64,000 bases of DNA, taken from the NCBI RefSeq assembly GCF_025628935.1, contig NZ_JAOTIS010000003.1, forward strand, positions 62,001 through 126,000. The letters run 5' to 3'. A program made the position numbers and the translations under genes. The DNA is from Macrococcus capreoli (GTDB lineage: Bacteria > Bacillota > Bacilli > Staphylococcales > Staphylococcaceae). The notes under the pieces are model-generated. The model had not been told where the DNA came from and ran no database searches. It saw nothing but the letters and a program-made list of their open reading frames with translations. This document shows, piece after piece, positions 18,127 to 28,940 of the stretch (its first letter is position 1; each line of letters opens with the position of its first letter).

Positions 18127-19437
18127 TTAATTTCTTTTACGTGCAATGATGTGCACTGGTGTACCTTCAAAGCCAAATGCTGCTCTTATTCTGTTTTCTA
18201 AGAAACGTTTATAAGAGAAATGCATCATTTCTACATCATTTACAAACACAACGAACGTTGGTGGCTCGATTGCAACTTGAGTAGAATAAAATATATTTAA
18301 ACGGCTACCATTATGAGTTGGCGTTGGATTCATTGCAACTGCATCTGTAATTACTTCGTTTAAAGTACTGCTTTGCACACGTTTACGATGATTTTCACCC
18401 GCTTCATTAATGAACGGGAACAATGTTTTTAAACGTTTACCTTCAAGTGCTGAAACGAAAGCAATACGTGCGTAGTCTAAGAACTGGAAGTTTTCACGGA
18501 CTTTATCTTCAAATTTTTTCATTGTCTTAGAATCTTTTTCTACGGTATCCCATTTATTTACGACAATAACAACAGCTTTCCCTGCTTCATGCGCATAGCC
18601 AGCGATTTTCTTATCTTGCTCGATAATACCTGTTTCTGCATCTAATACGACTAATACAACATTTGATCGTTCAATCGCTTTTAACGCACGCAATACAGAA
18701 TAACGTTCAGTCGTTTCATACACTTTACCTTTTTTACGCATACCTGCAGTATCAATCATGACATATTCCTGATCTTCAAACGTATAAACTGTATCAATCG
18801 CATCACGCGTTGTTCCTGCAATCGGCGAAACGATTACACGTTCTTCACCTAAAATTGCATTGATTAAACTTGATTTCCCTACATTTGGTCGGCCAATTAA
18901 AGAGAACTTGATTACATTATCATCATATTCTTCTTCAGGTGGCTCTGGGAAATGTTTACTTGCTGCATCTAATAAATCCCCAATACCTAAACCGTGTGAA
19001 CCTGAAATAGGATATGGTTCTCCAAACCCTAATGAATAAAATTCATAAATGTCAGAACGCATTTCTGGATTATCAATTTTATTGACTGCTAATACGACCG
19101 GTTTACTTGATTTAAATAATAATTTAGCAACAAATTCATCCTCAATAGTAATCCCATCTCGCCCATTCACCATGAAAATGATTACATCTGCTTCGTCAAT
19201 GGCAATCTCCGCCTGTGCACGAATTTGTTCCTGAAATGGCTCATCACCAAGCTCAATACCACCAGTATCTATAATATTGAATTCATGTGTTAACCATTCT
19301 CCGCTTGAATAAATTCTATCTCTCGTAATGCCCGGAGTATCTTCGACGATTGAAACACGTTCTCCGATAATTCTATTAAATATTGTAGATTTGCCGACGT
19401 TGGCACGTCCTACAATCGCTATTGTTGGTTTTGTCAA
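18127..19437 (-). CDS. der: Ribosome biogenesis GTPase Der (EngA)
   Basis: Essential double GTPase that acts in 50S ribosomal subunit assembly. The 436 residues match the S. aureus length. Two G domains are followed by a KH-like C-terminal domain. The first P-loop reads GRANVGKS (10-17) where relatives have proline at the third position; the second P-loop GRPNVGKSS is standard. G3 motifs DTGG and DTAG and both NKxD motifs are present. I choose the TTG at 19437 because GAGAGGAAGA lies upstream and the product then begins (M)TKPTIAIVG. Confidence 0.96.
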   Translation of the reverse strand: MTKPTIAIVGRANVGKSTIFNRIIGERVSIVEDTPGITRDRIYSSGEWLTHEFNIIDTGGIELGDEPFQEQIRAQAEIAIDEADVIIFMVNGRDGITIEDEFVAKLLFKSSKPVVLAVNKIDNPEMRSDIYEFYSLGFGEPYPISGSHGLGIGDLLDAASKHFPEPPEEEYDDNVIKFSLIGRPNVGKSSLINAILGEERVIVSPIAGTTRDAIDTVYTFEDQEYVMIDTAGMRKKGKVYETTERYSVLRALKAIERSNVVLVVLDAETGIIEQDKKIAGYAHEAGKAVVIVVNKWDTVEKDSKTMKKFEDKVRENFQFLDYARIAFVSALEGKRLKTLFPFINEAGENHRKRVQSSTLNEVITDAVAMNPTPTHNGSRLNIFYSTQVAIEPPTFVVFVNDVEMMHFSYKRFLENRIRAAFGFEGTPVHIIARKRN

Positions 19438-19501
19438 TTTTGTTCTTCCTCTCAAATAATATCTTTTCTATTTTAACACATAACGTTCTTTAATCAAATT
19501 T

Positions 19502-19547
19502 TAAAAAAATGCCGATAAGCACACAACGTGTACATACCGACATTTTT
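19502..19547 (-). terminator. Terminator downstream of rpsA
   Basis: Long imperfect stem, ATGTCGGTA with TTATCGGCAT (G-U pairs), with an inner GTGT/ACAC element and a T-run on the minus strand. Confidence 0.7.
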
Positions 19548-19557
19548 CATTTACAAA

Positions 19558-20718
19558 TTATAAATTTAAACCTTTGAATTTATCACCGAACACATCACCT
19601 AATGTCGGAGCATCTTCATCTGTTGTTGATTGTTGACTTAAGTAAGATGTATCAAAATCCTCTGTTTGCTCTTCAGTTGCTTTAATTGATAAGCCAATAC
19701 GTTTTTCATCTTTGTTAATATCAAGAATTTTCACTTTAACTTTTTGGCCTGGTTCAAGCACTTCACTTGGATTACCAATGTGGTCATGGCTAATTTGAGA
19801 AATATGCACTAACCCTTGTAAACCTTTATCAATTTCAACAAACGCACCGAAGTTTGCTAGACGTACAACTTCACCTTCAACGATGTCGCCAACTTTAAAT
19901 TTCTCATCAATCGTTTCAAATGGACCAGGAAGCGCGGCTTTAATTGATAATGAAACGCGTTCTGCTTCTGGATCAACACTTAAAATTTTAACTTTCACTT
20001 TATCACCAACTGATAAAGCATCTTCAACTTTATCGATATGGTCATGCGTAATTTGAGAAATATGCACTAAGCCATCAACATCACCGATATCAACGAAAGC
20101 ACCGAAGTTTGTCATTCTTAAAACTTCACCTTCAACGATCGCACCAACTTCTAATGAAGCTAATCGTTGCGCTTTTAATACTTTATTTTCTTCTGCTTCG
20201 ATGACTTTGTGATTTAAAATCACACGATTTTTTTCTTGATCTAACTCTTCAATCTTCAATGTTAATACTTTGCCAACATAACCAGAGAAATCTTCAATGT
20301 AATTTGTAGAAATTAGTGAAGCTGGAATAAAGCCGCGTAGACCAACATCTACGACTAATCCACCTTTAACTGCTTCTTTAACTTCTGCCTCTAATGTTTC
20401 ACCATTCTCAAATTTTTGTTGTAAAGATTCAAATGACTCAGATTCATCTAATTTACGTTTAGATAATATATAGTGACCATTTTCTTCGTTATCTTCAATC
20501 TTAGTCACGTATGCTTCAATCTCATCGCCAACTTTCACTACATCTTCCGCGTTCTCAACACGTAAACTAGATAACTGGCTGATTGGAATAATACCATCAT
20601 ATTTAGCACCATCTAATTGTAATACAACATGTTTCTCTTCAATTGATTGAACAGTGCCTTTTACTTTATCACCTTCATTAATTTCTAAAATCATGTTTTC
20701 GTTAAATTCTTCTGTCAT
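19558..20718 (-). CDS. rpsA: 30S ribosomal protein S1 homologue
   Basis: RNA-binding protein with four S1 (OB-fold) repeats in 386 residues, at about 13-83, 102-166, 190-258 and 275-343. The third and fourth are the most regular, with GxVxxxxxFGAFVxI and LVHISQI signatures. This is the Gram-positive four-repeat type, whose role on the ribosome is less strict than the six-repeat E. coli S1. The acidic C-terminal tail ends FGDKFKGLNL. It lies between cmk and der, the usual Staphylococcus order. Confidence 0.93.
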   Translation of the reverse strand: MTEEFNENMILEINEGDKVKGTVQSIEEKHVVLQLDGAKYDGIIPISQLSSLRVENAEDVVKVGDEIEAYVTKIEDNEENGHYILSKRKLDESESFESLQQKFENGETLEAEVKEAVKGGLVVDVGLRGFIPASLISTNYIEDFSGYVGKVLTLKIEELDQEKNRVILNHKVIEAEENKVLKAQRLASLEVGAIVEGEVLRMTNFGAFVDIGDVDGLVHISQITHDHIDKVEDALSVGDKVKVKILSVDPEAERVSLSIKAALPGPFETIDEKFKVGDIVEGEVVRLANFGAFVEIDKGLQGLVHISQISHDHIGNPSEVLEPGQKVKVKILDINKDEKRIGLSIKATEEQTEDFDTSYLSQQSTTDEDAPTLGDVFGDKFKGLNL

Positions 20719-20803
20719 TAGGGACTCCTCCTCAAAGTTAACATCTTAATGCTTATAATAAACTTCTTATAAAATGACTATAAAGTCAAGAAATTCGCTT
20801 TAT

Positions 20804-21499
<696 letters not shown>

Positions 21500-21532
21500 A
21501 GTAATGAAACGTTGTATATTTGGAGGTTAACG

Positions 21533-22495
21533 ATGAAAAACATTCTAGTCATGCACACAGGTGGAACAATTAGTATGTCTGAAAATGCAGAAGGGTATGT
21601 CACGACAAATGAAGTGAATCCAATATCAAATATCCAGCTGGATACATTGGCTAATATTACGGAGATTCATCCATTCCAAGTGCCTTCACCCCACATTACG
21701 ATTCACCATATGAATGAATTACGCAAGCAAATCATAACTGAAATTTATAATGAAAATTATGACGGTATTGTCATTACACACGGGACAGATACACTAGAAG
21801 AAACAGCATACTTTCTAGATTTAACACTCAATGTCAGTATTCCAGTAATATTAACAGGCGCAATGCGCTCTTCAAATGAAATAGGTTCTGACGGTCTATA
21901 TAATTATATTTCAGCCATTAAAGTAGCTTGTCACGAATCCAGTCAAAATAAAGGTGTACTTGTCGTCTTTAATGATGAAATTCATAGTGCTACAAACGTA
22001 ACAAAGACACACACATCCAATACAAGCACTTTCCAAAGTCCGAACTACGGGCCTCTTGGTATTGTAACTAAGAATAATGTATACTTTCATCACTTACCTA
22101 TATTAAATCATCCATTAGTTAAAGTAGATGAATCAAAGAAAGTTGGCTTAATAAAAGCGCATAGTGATTTAGATGAAGCGTTACTTACATTCTTTGTCAA
22201 TCACAACTATGATGGATTAGTGATTGAAGCACTTGGACAAGGTAATCTACCGCCGTCAAGCTTACCCGGCATACAACAACTCATCGATGCGAAAATACCT
22301 GTTGTATTAGTCTCTCGTTGCTTTAACGGGATTGCAAGCAATACGTATCATTATGAAGGTGGTGGCTATGAACTTAAAGAAATGGGGCTCATCTTCTCTA
22401 ACGGATTAAACGGTCAGAAGGCAAGACTTAAACTCATCATCGCATTGAGTAATAATTTATCGATTGAGGACATCAATGCGTATTTCAGTAAATAA
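21533..22495 (+). CDS. ansA: L-asparaginase, type I
   Basis: Hydrolyses L-asparagine to aspartate and ammonia. The 320 residues show both catalytic threonine motifs: TGGTIS at 9-14 and HGTDTLEETAYF near residue 87. There is no signal peptide, so it is cytosolic. The ATG at 21533 follows TGGAGG at an ideal distance; upstream in-frame codons starting at 21512 lack a site. It is transcribed alone, divergent from cmk and convergent with ypdA. Confidence 0.93.
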   Translation: MKNILVMHTGGTISMSENAEGYVTTNEVNPISNIQLDTLANITEIHPFQVPSPHITIHHMNELRKQIITEIYNENYDGIVITHGTDTLEETAYFLDLTLNVSIPVILTGAMRSSNEIGSDGLYNYISAIKVACHESSQNKGVLVVFNDEIHSATNVTKTHTSNTSTFQSPNYGPLGIVTKNNVYFHHLPILNHPLVKVDESKKVGLIKAHSDLDEALLTFFVNHNYDGLVIEALGQGNLPPSSLPGIQQLIDAKIPVVLVSRCFNGIASNTYHYEGGGYELKEMGLIFSNGLNGQKARLKLIIALSNNLSIEDINAYFSK

Positions 22496-22507
22496 CTAAA
22501 AAGAACA

Positions 22508-22562
22508 GAAAAGACCGACAATACGATGTGTTATCACATGTATAGTCGGTCTTTAATTTTTA
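22508..22562 (+). terminator. Terminator downstream of ansA
   Basis: AAAGACCGAC and GTCGGTCTTT arms with a second inner stem (ATAC..ATGTG paired with CACAT..GTAT), followed by T-rich sequence. Confidence 0.85.
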
Positions 22563-22613
22563 ATTTTAAACTAGGTCCATTGAAGTTTATAATGAGAGGT
22601 GTATTTATTATCT

Positions 22614-23594
22614 TTACTTCTCATTCATACGCTTTTGACGTATATCTTCAGCTATCATGCCACCATGAAATTTACCATTCTCAATAAATATCGTATTCGC
22701 ATCATTACCTGCCGCTATTACACCTGCAATATACAGGTTATCAACATTCGTCTCCATCGTTTCATGGTGATAAAATGGCGCTGTACCATATTCATTCGTC
22801 ACCAGTTCAATTCCCATTGATTCTAAAAATGCATAGTCCGGATGATACCCAATCATCGCAAATACAGTATCATTTTGAATCGTTTCTTCACCTTTTGGCG
22901 TTTTAATCGTAACGGTTGTTTCATCAATATGAATGACTTCACTTTCAAAGTGCAATTTAATTTTTTCGTGATTCACTAATGATGTATATAACGGTAATAT
23001 CCATGGTTTCACACTTTTCGAATAAGTACTACCGCGATATACCGCTGTAACACGAGCACCTGCTTTCTCAAGTTCAATTGCTGCATCTATCGCTGAATTC
23101 TTACCACCGATAATTAACACATCTTGATCAAAGTAAGGGTGGGCTTCTTTAAAGTAATGATGCACTTTAGGCAAATCACTCCCAGGCACTTCTAATGCAT
23201 TCGGTTGCCCGTAATATCCAGTCGCTACCGTTAAATATTGACACAAATAATTTTGTTTTGTCGTATGCACGATAAATTCGCCATCTATTTTTTCCACTTT
23301 CGTGACTTCTTCATTTGAATGAATGGTAAGATCATGATGCTTTACAACTTCACGATAATAAACGAGAGCCTGATTGCGTTTCGGTTTATGTTCTTCAACA
23401 ATAAATGGTACGTCACCAATCCCTAATTTCTCGCTTGTTGAAAAGAATGTCTGATGCGTCGGATAGTTATAAATCGCTTCAACGACATTTCCTTTTTCTA
23501 TAATAATATTTTCTATACCTAATTTCTTTTGTTCAATACTTGCAGATAAGCCACATGGTCCTGCACCAATAATAATACTTTCAATCTTTTCCAT
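22614..23594 (-). CDS. ypdA: Bacillithiol disulfide reductase
   Basis: FAD- and NADPH-dependent flavoprotein that reduces oxidised bacillithiol. The 326 residues have the FAD loop GAGPCG (10-15), with C14 at the position found to be needed in S. aureus YpdA, and a second NAD(P) loop at IIGGKNSAIDAA. The ATG at 23594 follows AAGGTG; the GTG nine bases upstream is inside that site. It completes a bacillithiol set with bshA and brxB in this window. It lies between ansA and a CBS-domain gene, as in staphylococci. Confidence 0.93.
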   Translation of the reverse strand: MEKIESIIIGAGPCGLSASIEQKKLGIENIIIEKGNVVEAIYNYPTHQTFFSTSEKLGIGDVPFIVEEHKPKRNQALVYYREVVKHHDLTIHSNEEVTKVEKIDGEFIVHTTKQNYLCQYLTVATGYYGQPNALEVPGSDLPKVHHYFKEAHPYFDQDVLIIGGKNSAIDAAIELEKAGARVTAVYRGSTYSKSVKPWILPLYTSLVNHEKIKLHFESEVIHIDETTVTIKTPKGEETIQNDTVFAMIGYHPDYAFLESMGIELVTNEYGTAPFYHHETMETNVDNLYIAGVIAAGNDANTIFIENGKFHGGMIAEDIRQKRMNEK

Positions 23595-23604
23595 ATATTT
23601 CACC

Positions 23605-23641
23605 TTCCGAAAAAAAGAGACTCCTTTTGAGAGTCCCCTTT
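23605..23641 (-). terminator. Terminator downstream of the CBS-ACT gene
   Basis: GGGGACTC and GAGTCTCT arms (with G-U pairs) and a seven-T run on the minus strand, between the CBS-ACT gene and ypdA. Confidence 0.75.
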
Positions 23642-23643
23642 AA

Positions 23644-24285
23644 TTATTTATCTTCTTGTATATCAAGTACTTTGAAACCATTTTGTTTCAAGTATTTCGT
23701 AAACTTTTTAATATTTTTATGTGATTCTACTTTTACGATCATACGACGATGCATTTTATCAGTTTCATCAAATGTGACAAATGAAATCGCATTTAACTTA
23801 AATTTAGATAATGCAGATGCTAATCGCTTAATACGACCTTCAGCATCAATTGATGTAATCGCAATACGTACACCTGGTTTACTCATACCGAATGCTGATT
23901 TAAATTGTTCCATTACATCATATCGCGTCACGACCCCTAAAAATTCTTTTCGTTCGTTAATGATGCTTAAAATTGGAAAATCTTGAAGTGTTAAAAATGA
24001 TTCTTCAAAAAATGTATCATCATTCACACTATATTCATCTAACGTTAAAATATCATTTATTTTTGTTTGTTCAATAAATTCATCGCGTAATTTAGGTGTC
24101 TTCATAAAGAAGAAATGTCTAAATATGCTATATTTCGTCGCAGTCCCTAAATACTTACCTTCTTCTACAACTGGCATCCCATCAATACCATGATGTTCTA
24201 ATTTATCGAGAACACTTTTAACAGTATCATTAGGATTTGCTACATAACACTTTTCTTTTGGTATCATAATCGTCTTTAAATACAT
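23644..24285 (-). CDS. CBS-pair protein with C-terminal ACT-like domain
   Basis: Likely a cytosolic sensor of a nucleotide or small ligand. The 213 residues hold two CBS motifs (about 10-60 and 75-135), including GIDGMPVVEEGKYLG and LPILSIINERKEFLGVVTRYD-like halves, then an ACT-like fold starting GVRIAITSIDAEGRI (about 145-213). This order and length resemble AcuB of Bacillus, while the single CBS pair also recalls c-di-AMP-binding CBS proteins. The ATG at 24285 follows GGGG at eight bases. Ligand and target are unknown. Confidence 0.8.
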   Translation of the reverse strand: MYLKTIMIPKEKCYVANPNDTVKSVLDKLEHHGIDGMPVVEEGKYLGTATKYSIFRHFFFMKTPKLRDEFIEQTKINDILTLDEYSVNDDTFFEESFLTLQDFPILSIINERKEFLGVVTRYDVMEQFKSAFGMSKPGVRIAITSIDAEGRIKRLASALSKFKLNAISFVTFDETDKMHRRMIVKVESHKNIKKFTKYLKQNGFKVLDIQEDK

Positions 24286-24322
24286 ATATCTATCCCCTTT
24301 GTTTATCATATGATTATATCAA

Positions 24323-25477
24323 TTATTTAGGAATTACTAAAGTTTGACCTGCAGATAAGTTGTTTCCTGTAATACCATTTGCTCTTCTAATCTTATCAAC
24401 GTTTTCAGGTGTACCAGCACCATAGTATCTTATCGCAATACGGTATAAGTTCTCTTGTGCTCCCACAACGTGAGATGTACCACCATTATTAGCTGTATTC
24501 GTATTCGCATTGCTTGCTGCATTTGTTGTGTTGTTTGCGTTATTTGTAGCTGTTGCATTATTGGCTGCATTTGCCTGATTATTAGCTGCTGCATTATCCG
24601 CTGTAGCCTGATCAGCTGTATTATCCGCTTCAGTTGTAGCCTTATCTGTTGCTTCCGTTGACTTTTCTTTATCAGAAGCTGTTGATTTATCTTTAGTATT
24701 ATCGTCTTTTGATTTTTCAACTTTAGCTTTATCTGCTGTTGATTTCTCTTCCGTTGATTTATCGTCTTTTGATTTTTCATCAGACTTTTTATCATTGGTT
24801 GATTTATCACTATTCACAACTACTTTTTCATCTTTTGCATTATTATTATCCTGATTGTTAATAAAGTTACTTAATAAGAAAATAATTGGAATCAGTAATA
24901 AAATAGCAGCGATAATTGGTAAGTACTTTTTCATGCCACCGCTTTTATTTCCTTTTTCTTCATTCGTCGCTTCTGTAGTAACTTGTTCAGTTGACTTTGC
25001 TGAAGATTTAGTTACAGCTGCTGCACCTGCCACTCCGGCAGCACCGGCTGCAGCTTTTTTCTTATTCTTATGATTTTGTTTCGTATCACCAGTATATTGA
25101 TCTCGGTCTACTAAAGTTGCTTCTTTAGTATGATCAGCTTTTTGTTGTTTTGTTTCTTTTTTTGTTTCATTTTTTGTTTCTTTTGTAGCTTCATTTTTAT
25201 TAACTACAGGCGCAACTGGAACTTTTTCTGTTACTTTTTCATCCGTTGATTCCTGTTGATTATTTTCACGTTTTTTGCGTTCCATCGATCGATTTCTTCT
25301 AGAAACCCCACGTGGTGGAAATATTTCATTTGTTTCATTTTGCGTAGTTTTTGTTTCTTCTACAGTATCATTACTTTCAGTTGCACTCTCATCACTTGAT
25401 ACTGTTTCTTCATGATGCTCACGTTCAATTTTTTGTTTACTTTTTTCGAATTCATCTTTGAAATTATCTCTAGACAC
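24323..25477 (-). CDS. ebpS: Elastin-binding protein EbpS-like, LysM cell-surface protein
   Basis: Membrane-spanning surface protein. The 384 residues contain a hydrophilic N-terminal region with an [12 protein letters not shown] element, a small glycine-alanine stretch ([14 protein letters not shown]), a single membrane helix (about 187-209), a long repetitive linker rich in K, D, S, T and then N, A, T, and a C-terminal LysM domain (about 336-384) ending in LVIPK. This is the layout of S. aureus EbpS. The GTG at 25477 gives (M)SRDNFKDEF, which matches the S. aureus opening, and AGGTGG lies upstream. Elastin binding itself cannot be inferred, because the N-terminus differs. Confidence 0.87.
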   Translation of the reverse strand: MSRDNFKDEFEKSKQKIEREHHEETVSSDESATESNDTVEETKTTQNETNEIFPPRGVSRRNRSMERKKRENNQQESTDEKVTEKVPVAPVVNKNEATKETKNETKKETKQQKADHTKEATLVDRDQYTGDTKQNHKNKKKAAAGAAGVAGAAAVTKSSAKSTEQVTTEATNEEKGNKSGGMKKYLPIIAAILLLIPIIFLLSNFINNQDNNNAKDEKVVVNSDKSTNDKKSDEKSKDDKSTEEKSTADKAKVEKSKDDNTKDKSTASDKEKSTEATDKATTEADNTADQATADNAAANNQANAANNATATNNANNTTNAASNANTNTANNGGTSHVVGAQENLYRIAIRYYGAGTPENVDKIRRANGITGNNLSAGQTLVIPK

Positions 25478-25539
25478 AATATCCACCTACTTATTCATTA
25501 TTTTATCGACACATTTTCATTATAGACAAAATATGTTGC

Positions 25540-26949
25540 TTAAGTAAAGTCATATAATTCATTAAACAGTTGATTTAATAGTGTTTTTCCGTCTTTAATA
25601 TGGTGTTGATACGATAACGACTCAAAAGTAAGATACGGTGTTTTTTTACAGTGACTGCATAATTGCTTTTCAGTACATTCTATTTCTGAAGTCGTTTCAC
25701 TGATCATATTTAATGCATTTAATTTCGCGTTATAACATGATTGTTCATTAATATATTCAAGCATTTGATGAATTGCCAGACGTTTCGATAATTGATGTTG
25801 TTTTACTTTATCAATGATTGTTTGCTGTTCATATTTCTCACTTAATACATCCATTAAATTATGTTTATCCTCTGCTAATTCGACTCCATTAAAATACATT
25901 TGAATTTCAGACAAATCCAGTTCATTCATTTCATTCAGTCTATATGCAATCATTTCGTCATTTGCACAATAAAATAATATCGCTTGCGACAGTTGACCAT
26001 CACGACCTGCTCTTCCAATCTCCTGAATGAATTGAAAGAGCGACTTCGGCATATGGTAATGTATAACCGTTCGAATATTTGATTTATTAACACCCATACC
26101 AAAAGCATTGGTCGCACAAATCACTTGTATTTCATCTCGCATGAACCGTTGCTGTACAGACATCCTTTCTTCATACTGCATATCGGCATGATAACGCTCC
26201 ACTAAAAAACCTTGCTCCTGCAACCATTGATAGACAGTCTCCACTTGTTTTTTTGAAGAAAAATAAATAATCGTCGGACCTGCCATTTTCAAAATTTCGT
26301 GTATTGTTTCCAGTTTATGTGCATCATGCTCACAATGAATCACCGATAAAAATTGATTTTCTTTTTGTCTTAAAAAATCCATTACTTTCAATGGTTTGTT
26401 AACGACTTGTTGAATATCATGAATAACACGTTCATTAGCCGTCGCTGTCAATGCAATAACTTGAGCATTAAAGACTTTAATTATTTTATCGACTTGCAGA
26501 TAAGAAGGCCGAAATTCGTAACCCCATTCCGATATACAATGCGCTTCGTCAATAACGACGATTTCACATGGAAAGTGCTTTAATAATGCCATTCCATTGA
26601 TTGACAACCATTCAGGTGAACAATAAATAAGATCATATTGATTTAACTGTCTTAAAATAATTTGTCTATCTTCCGTTTCTAAATAACTATGTATACAACA
26701 CGCTTTAATCTTTTTACTTTTTAACTGTATGACTTGATCTTCCATCAATGCAATGAGTGGAGAAATAACGATTGCTTTCTTTTCCATCGTGACAATTGGC
26801 AATTGAAACGTTAACGATTTACCTGCTCCAGTTGGCAGTAATACTAATACATCGTCCCCATTCATTACTGCATTAATGATTTCTTTCTGATTATCTCGTA
26901 AAGCATCAATTTTAAAGACATTATTCAATATATTTACTAATTGATTCAT
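25540..26949 (-). CDS. recQ: ATP-dependent DNA helicase, RecQ family (short form)
   Basis: 3'-5' DNA helicase for recombination and repair. The 469 residues have Walker A LLPTGAGKSLTFQLP, DEAH box (VIDEAHCISEWGYEFRPSY), SAT-type motif LTATAN, and motif VI QEIGRAGRDG. A partial zinc-binding region CTEKQLCSHC lies near the end, but there is no HRDC domain, so it is shorter than B. subtilis RecQ. The ATG at 26949 overlaps the upstream stop as TAATG and has GGAG eight bases before it. Confidence 0.92.
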   Translation of the reverse strand: MNQLVNILNNVFKIDALRDNQKEIINAVMNGDDVLVLLPTGAGKSLTFQLPIVTMEKKAIVISPLIALMEDQVIQLKSKKIKACCIHSYLETEDRQIILRQLNQYDLIYCSPEWLSINGMALLKHFPCEIVVIDEAHCISEWGYEFRPSYLQVDKIIKVFNAQVIALTATANERVIHDIQQVVNKPLKVMDFLRQKENQFLSVIHCEHDAHKLETIHEILKMAGPTIIYFSSKKQVETVYQWLQEQGFLVERYHADMQYEERMSVQQRFMRDEIQVICATNAFGMGVNKSNIRTVIHYHMPKSLFQFIQEIGRAGRDGQLSQAILFYCANDEMIAYRLNEMNELDLSEIQMYFNGVELAEDKHNLMDVLSEKYEQQTIIDKVKQHQLSKRLAIHQMLEYINEQSCYNAKLNALNMISETTSEIECTEKQLCSHCKKTPYLTFESLSYQHHIKDGKTLLNQLFNELYDFT

Positions 26950-27887
26950 TATCGACACTCCAAATGATATTTTACAATTGCCAATTTTAATTTAAAGTAA
27001 TCTTTAATTGGTGATAATTCATAATACGCCTTTAGTTTACCAAATCGATGTTGTTGCAATACCTTTAACATTGTTTCATATTCGACATCTGATAAATATA
27101 TCGATGTATCTATCGGATAATCTTTAATTATCATTTCAATAATATGGTCCTGCACTGTATGAATCCTAACACCTTTTTGTTGTGTAATTTGTTCAACTGT
27201 ATTGCCTTGAATTATACGTTGATATGTGTCTTGCGTATTTAAGTGGAGCGGTGCGCGAACATAGAGCTGATGAAGTATCGGTAGTTGTTCTGATTTGAAT
27301 AGGTGTAATATTAAATTTTTTTCTATAAACAACTGACTCTCAACTTCATCTTTTGTCATGTTATATTGTTTCGCAATATGTTCAGTACTTGAAGGCGCAA
27401 TGTCATGCCCATATAATAAATGAATAAAAATACAGTGCCCTGTTTCCTTTTCAACACGTTGTGTTATTCTCTCCACTTCTTGTGCCACATCAATAAATAA
27501 ATCCTGCGTCTTAATTTGTATGAAAAGTTGTTTAACGTGATGTTGAATAAATAAGCGATTCGTGCTCGGAAGATAAGTTGTTGAGTGATGTAAATATTCG
27601 GATATAGTTTGTAATAGAAGTACAAATCCTAAAAATCCAATTTCACTTGCATAATAAAAATAAGGGTACAGGTGCAAATGTGACTGCTCATCATTCTTTT
27701 GTTTTACTAACTTTTCAACAGCTTGAATCGATACTTTTGGATATAATTCATAAACAGGTAACATATTTTGCATCGCTGCATCAAAATATGTTTGCTGTGT
27801 TCTTGCCCCTTTTAACAAATTCCATAAACTTTTAACTGATTTATCTTGTAAATAATTTGATTGAATATAGCGATTGATTGTCTTCAT
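26949..27887 (-). CDS. ypbB: Helix-turn-helix protein co-encoded with RecQ (YpbB-like)
   Basis: A 312-residue soluble protein of unknown function. A helix-turn-helix of the type found at the C-terminus of some helicases is suggested near residues 225-265 (QRIIQGNTVEQITQQKGVRI followed by VQDHIIEMI). It is coupled to recQ by a one-base TAATG overlap. B. subtilis ypbB is also adjacent to recS/recQ. The likely role is a helicase partner, which is inference from coupling. AGGTG precedes ATG 27887. Confidence 0.75.
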   Translation of the reverse strand: MKTINRYIQSNYLQDKSVKSLWNLLKGARTQQTYFDAAMQNMLPVYELYPKVSIQAVEKLVKQKNDEQSHLHLYPYFYYASEIGFLGFVLLLQTISEYLHHSTTYLPSTNRLFIQHHVKQLFIQIKTQDLFIDVAQEVERITQRVEKETGHCIFIHLLYGHDIAPSSTEHIAKQYNMTKDEVESQLFIEKNLILHLFKSEQLPILHQLYVRAPLHLNTQDTYQRIIQGNTVEQITQQKGVRIHTVQDHIIEMIIKDYPIDTSIYLSDVEYETMLKVLQQHRFGKLKAYYELSPIKDYFKLKLAIVKYHLECR

Positions 27888-27910
27888 ATTGATCACCTGA
27901 AATATTTTTG

Positions 27911-27939
27911 TTGAAAAACGGTCAAACTATCTCTAAAAT
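27911..27939 (+). promoter_or_regulatory. Promoter of ferredoxin gene
   Basis: TTGAAA (27911-27916), 17-base spacer, TAAAAT (27934-27939). An inverted repeat AACTAT/ATAGTT (27925-27930 and 27938-27943) overlaps the -10 region and might be an operator. Confidence 0.65.
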
Positions 27940-27977
27940 AGTTATGTATGTTATTTATAGTGTAGCATGAAAGTTAG

Positions 27978-28244
<267 letters not shown>

Positions 28245-28255
28245 TCTCATATATT

Positions 28256-28298
28256 ACAAAAACGGCGTAGGGCTTTGAAGCCCTACGCCGTTTTTATT
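28256..28298. terminator. Strong bidirectional terminator between fer and ribU
   Basis: Perfect stem of about 17 bp (AAAAACGGCGTAGGGCT with its complement), four-base loop, flanked by A-run and T-run, usable from both sides. Confidence 0.95.
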
Positions 28299-28317
28299 GT
28301 CAAGTTGAATTGTTTAT

Positions 28318-28878
28318 TTATTTCGATAATATTTGTTGATTCAATACACGTACGAGTGGTTTAACAATCACATAGCACAATACTATCAATAATAAACCTT
28401 TTATAATATTGAACGGAATAATACCTGCTGTGACAATAATTTGAACGTTTTTAACGACATCACTTAAATTCATAATCATACCGTACATTGGTAATAATAC
28501 AAAGTAGTTCATTAAGCTCATCACTACCGTCATCACAATTGTAGCAATAATAAAACCAATTGCTACTTTTGTAAATTTTCCTTTAGTAATCATATAAACA
28601 GTAAGTATAAATGATGTACCTGCCAGAAAATTTGCAACCGGACCTATCGGATCCGTCATATTCGTTGCAAAGTTCAATACATTTTTAATACACTCTACAG
28701 CTACTGCGCCCACTGGGCCTAATGTAAAGAGTGCGATAATTGCTGGTAAATCACTAAAATCAATTGTTAAATACGGTGGTAAAAATGGCACTGGTACTTT
28801 TAAAAACATTAATATAAAAGCCACTGCACTTAATAAACTGATGAGAATTAATCTTCTCGTCTTATTCATTTGTGACAT
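28318..28878 (-). CDS. ribU: Riboflavin ECF transporter S component
   Basis: Substrate-binding membrane subunit that takes up riboflavin with the shared ECF ATPase module. The 186 residues contain five or six hydrophobic helices and the LTIDFSDLPAIIALFTLGP segment typical of RibU. I use the ATG at 28878 because AGGAG lies five bases upstream; an ATG at 28896 is possible but has no site. An FMN riboswitch in the leader (28941-29053) confirms the substrate. Confidence 0.94.
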   Translation of the reverse strand: MSQMNKTRRLILISLLSAVAFILMFLKVPVPFLPPYLTIDFSDLPAIIALFTLGPVGAVAVECIKNVLNFATNMTDPIGPVANFLAGTSFILTVYMITKGKFTKVAIGFIIATIVMTVVMSLMNYFVLLPMYGMIMNLSDVVKNVQIIVTAGIIPFNIIKGLLLIVLCYVIVKPLVRVLNQQILSK

Positions 28879-28882
28879 ATTT

Positions 28883-28940
28883 GCTCCTAACCTCATCTTT
28901 GAATCAGGAGGTCAAATTAACTTGACAAACTCTGGCCTCC
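28883..28940 (-). promoter_or_regulatory. Putative expression platform of the FMN riboswitch
   Basis: The ribU ribosome site TTAGGAG (28883-28889) can pair with CTCCTGA (28904-28910), and an alternative GGAGG (28936-28940) can pair with the same CCTCC. No T-run follows, which favours control of translation over termination. Confidence 0.5.

Noticed and set aside
24430-24810. Second frame of 126 codons inside ebpS
   Set aside because: Shadow of the low-complexity linker of EbpS; the protein is only I, Q, R, K and T rich with no ribosome site.
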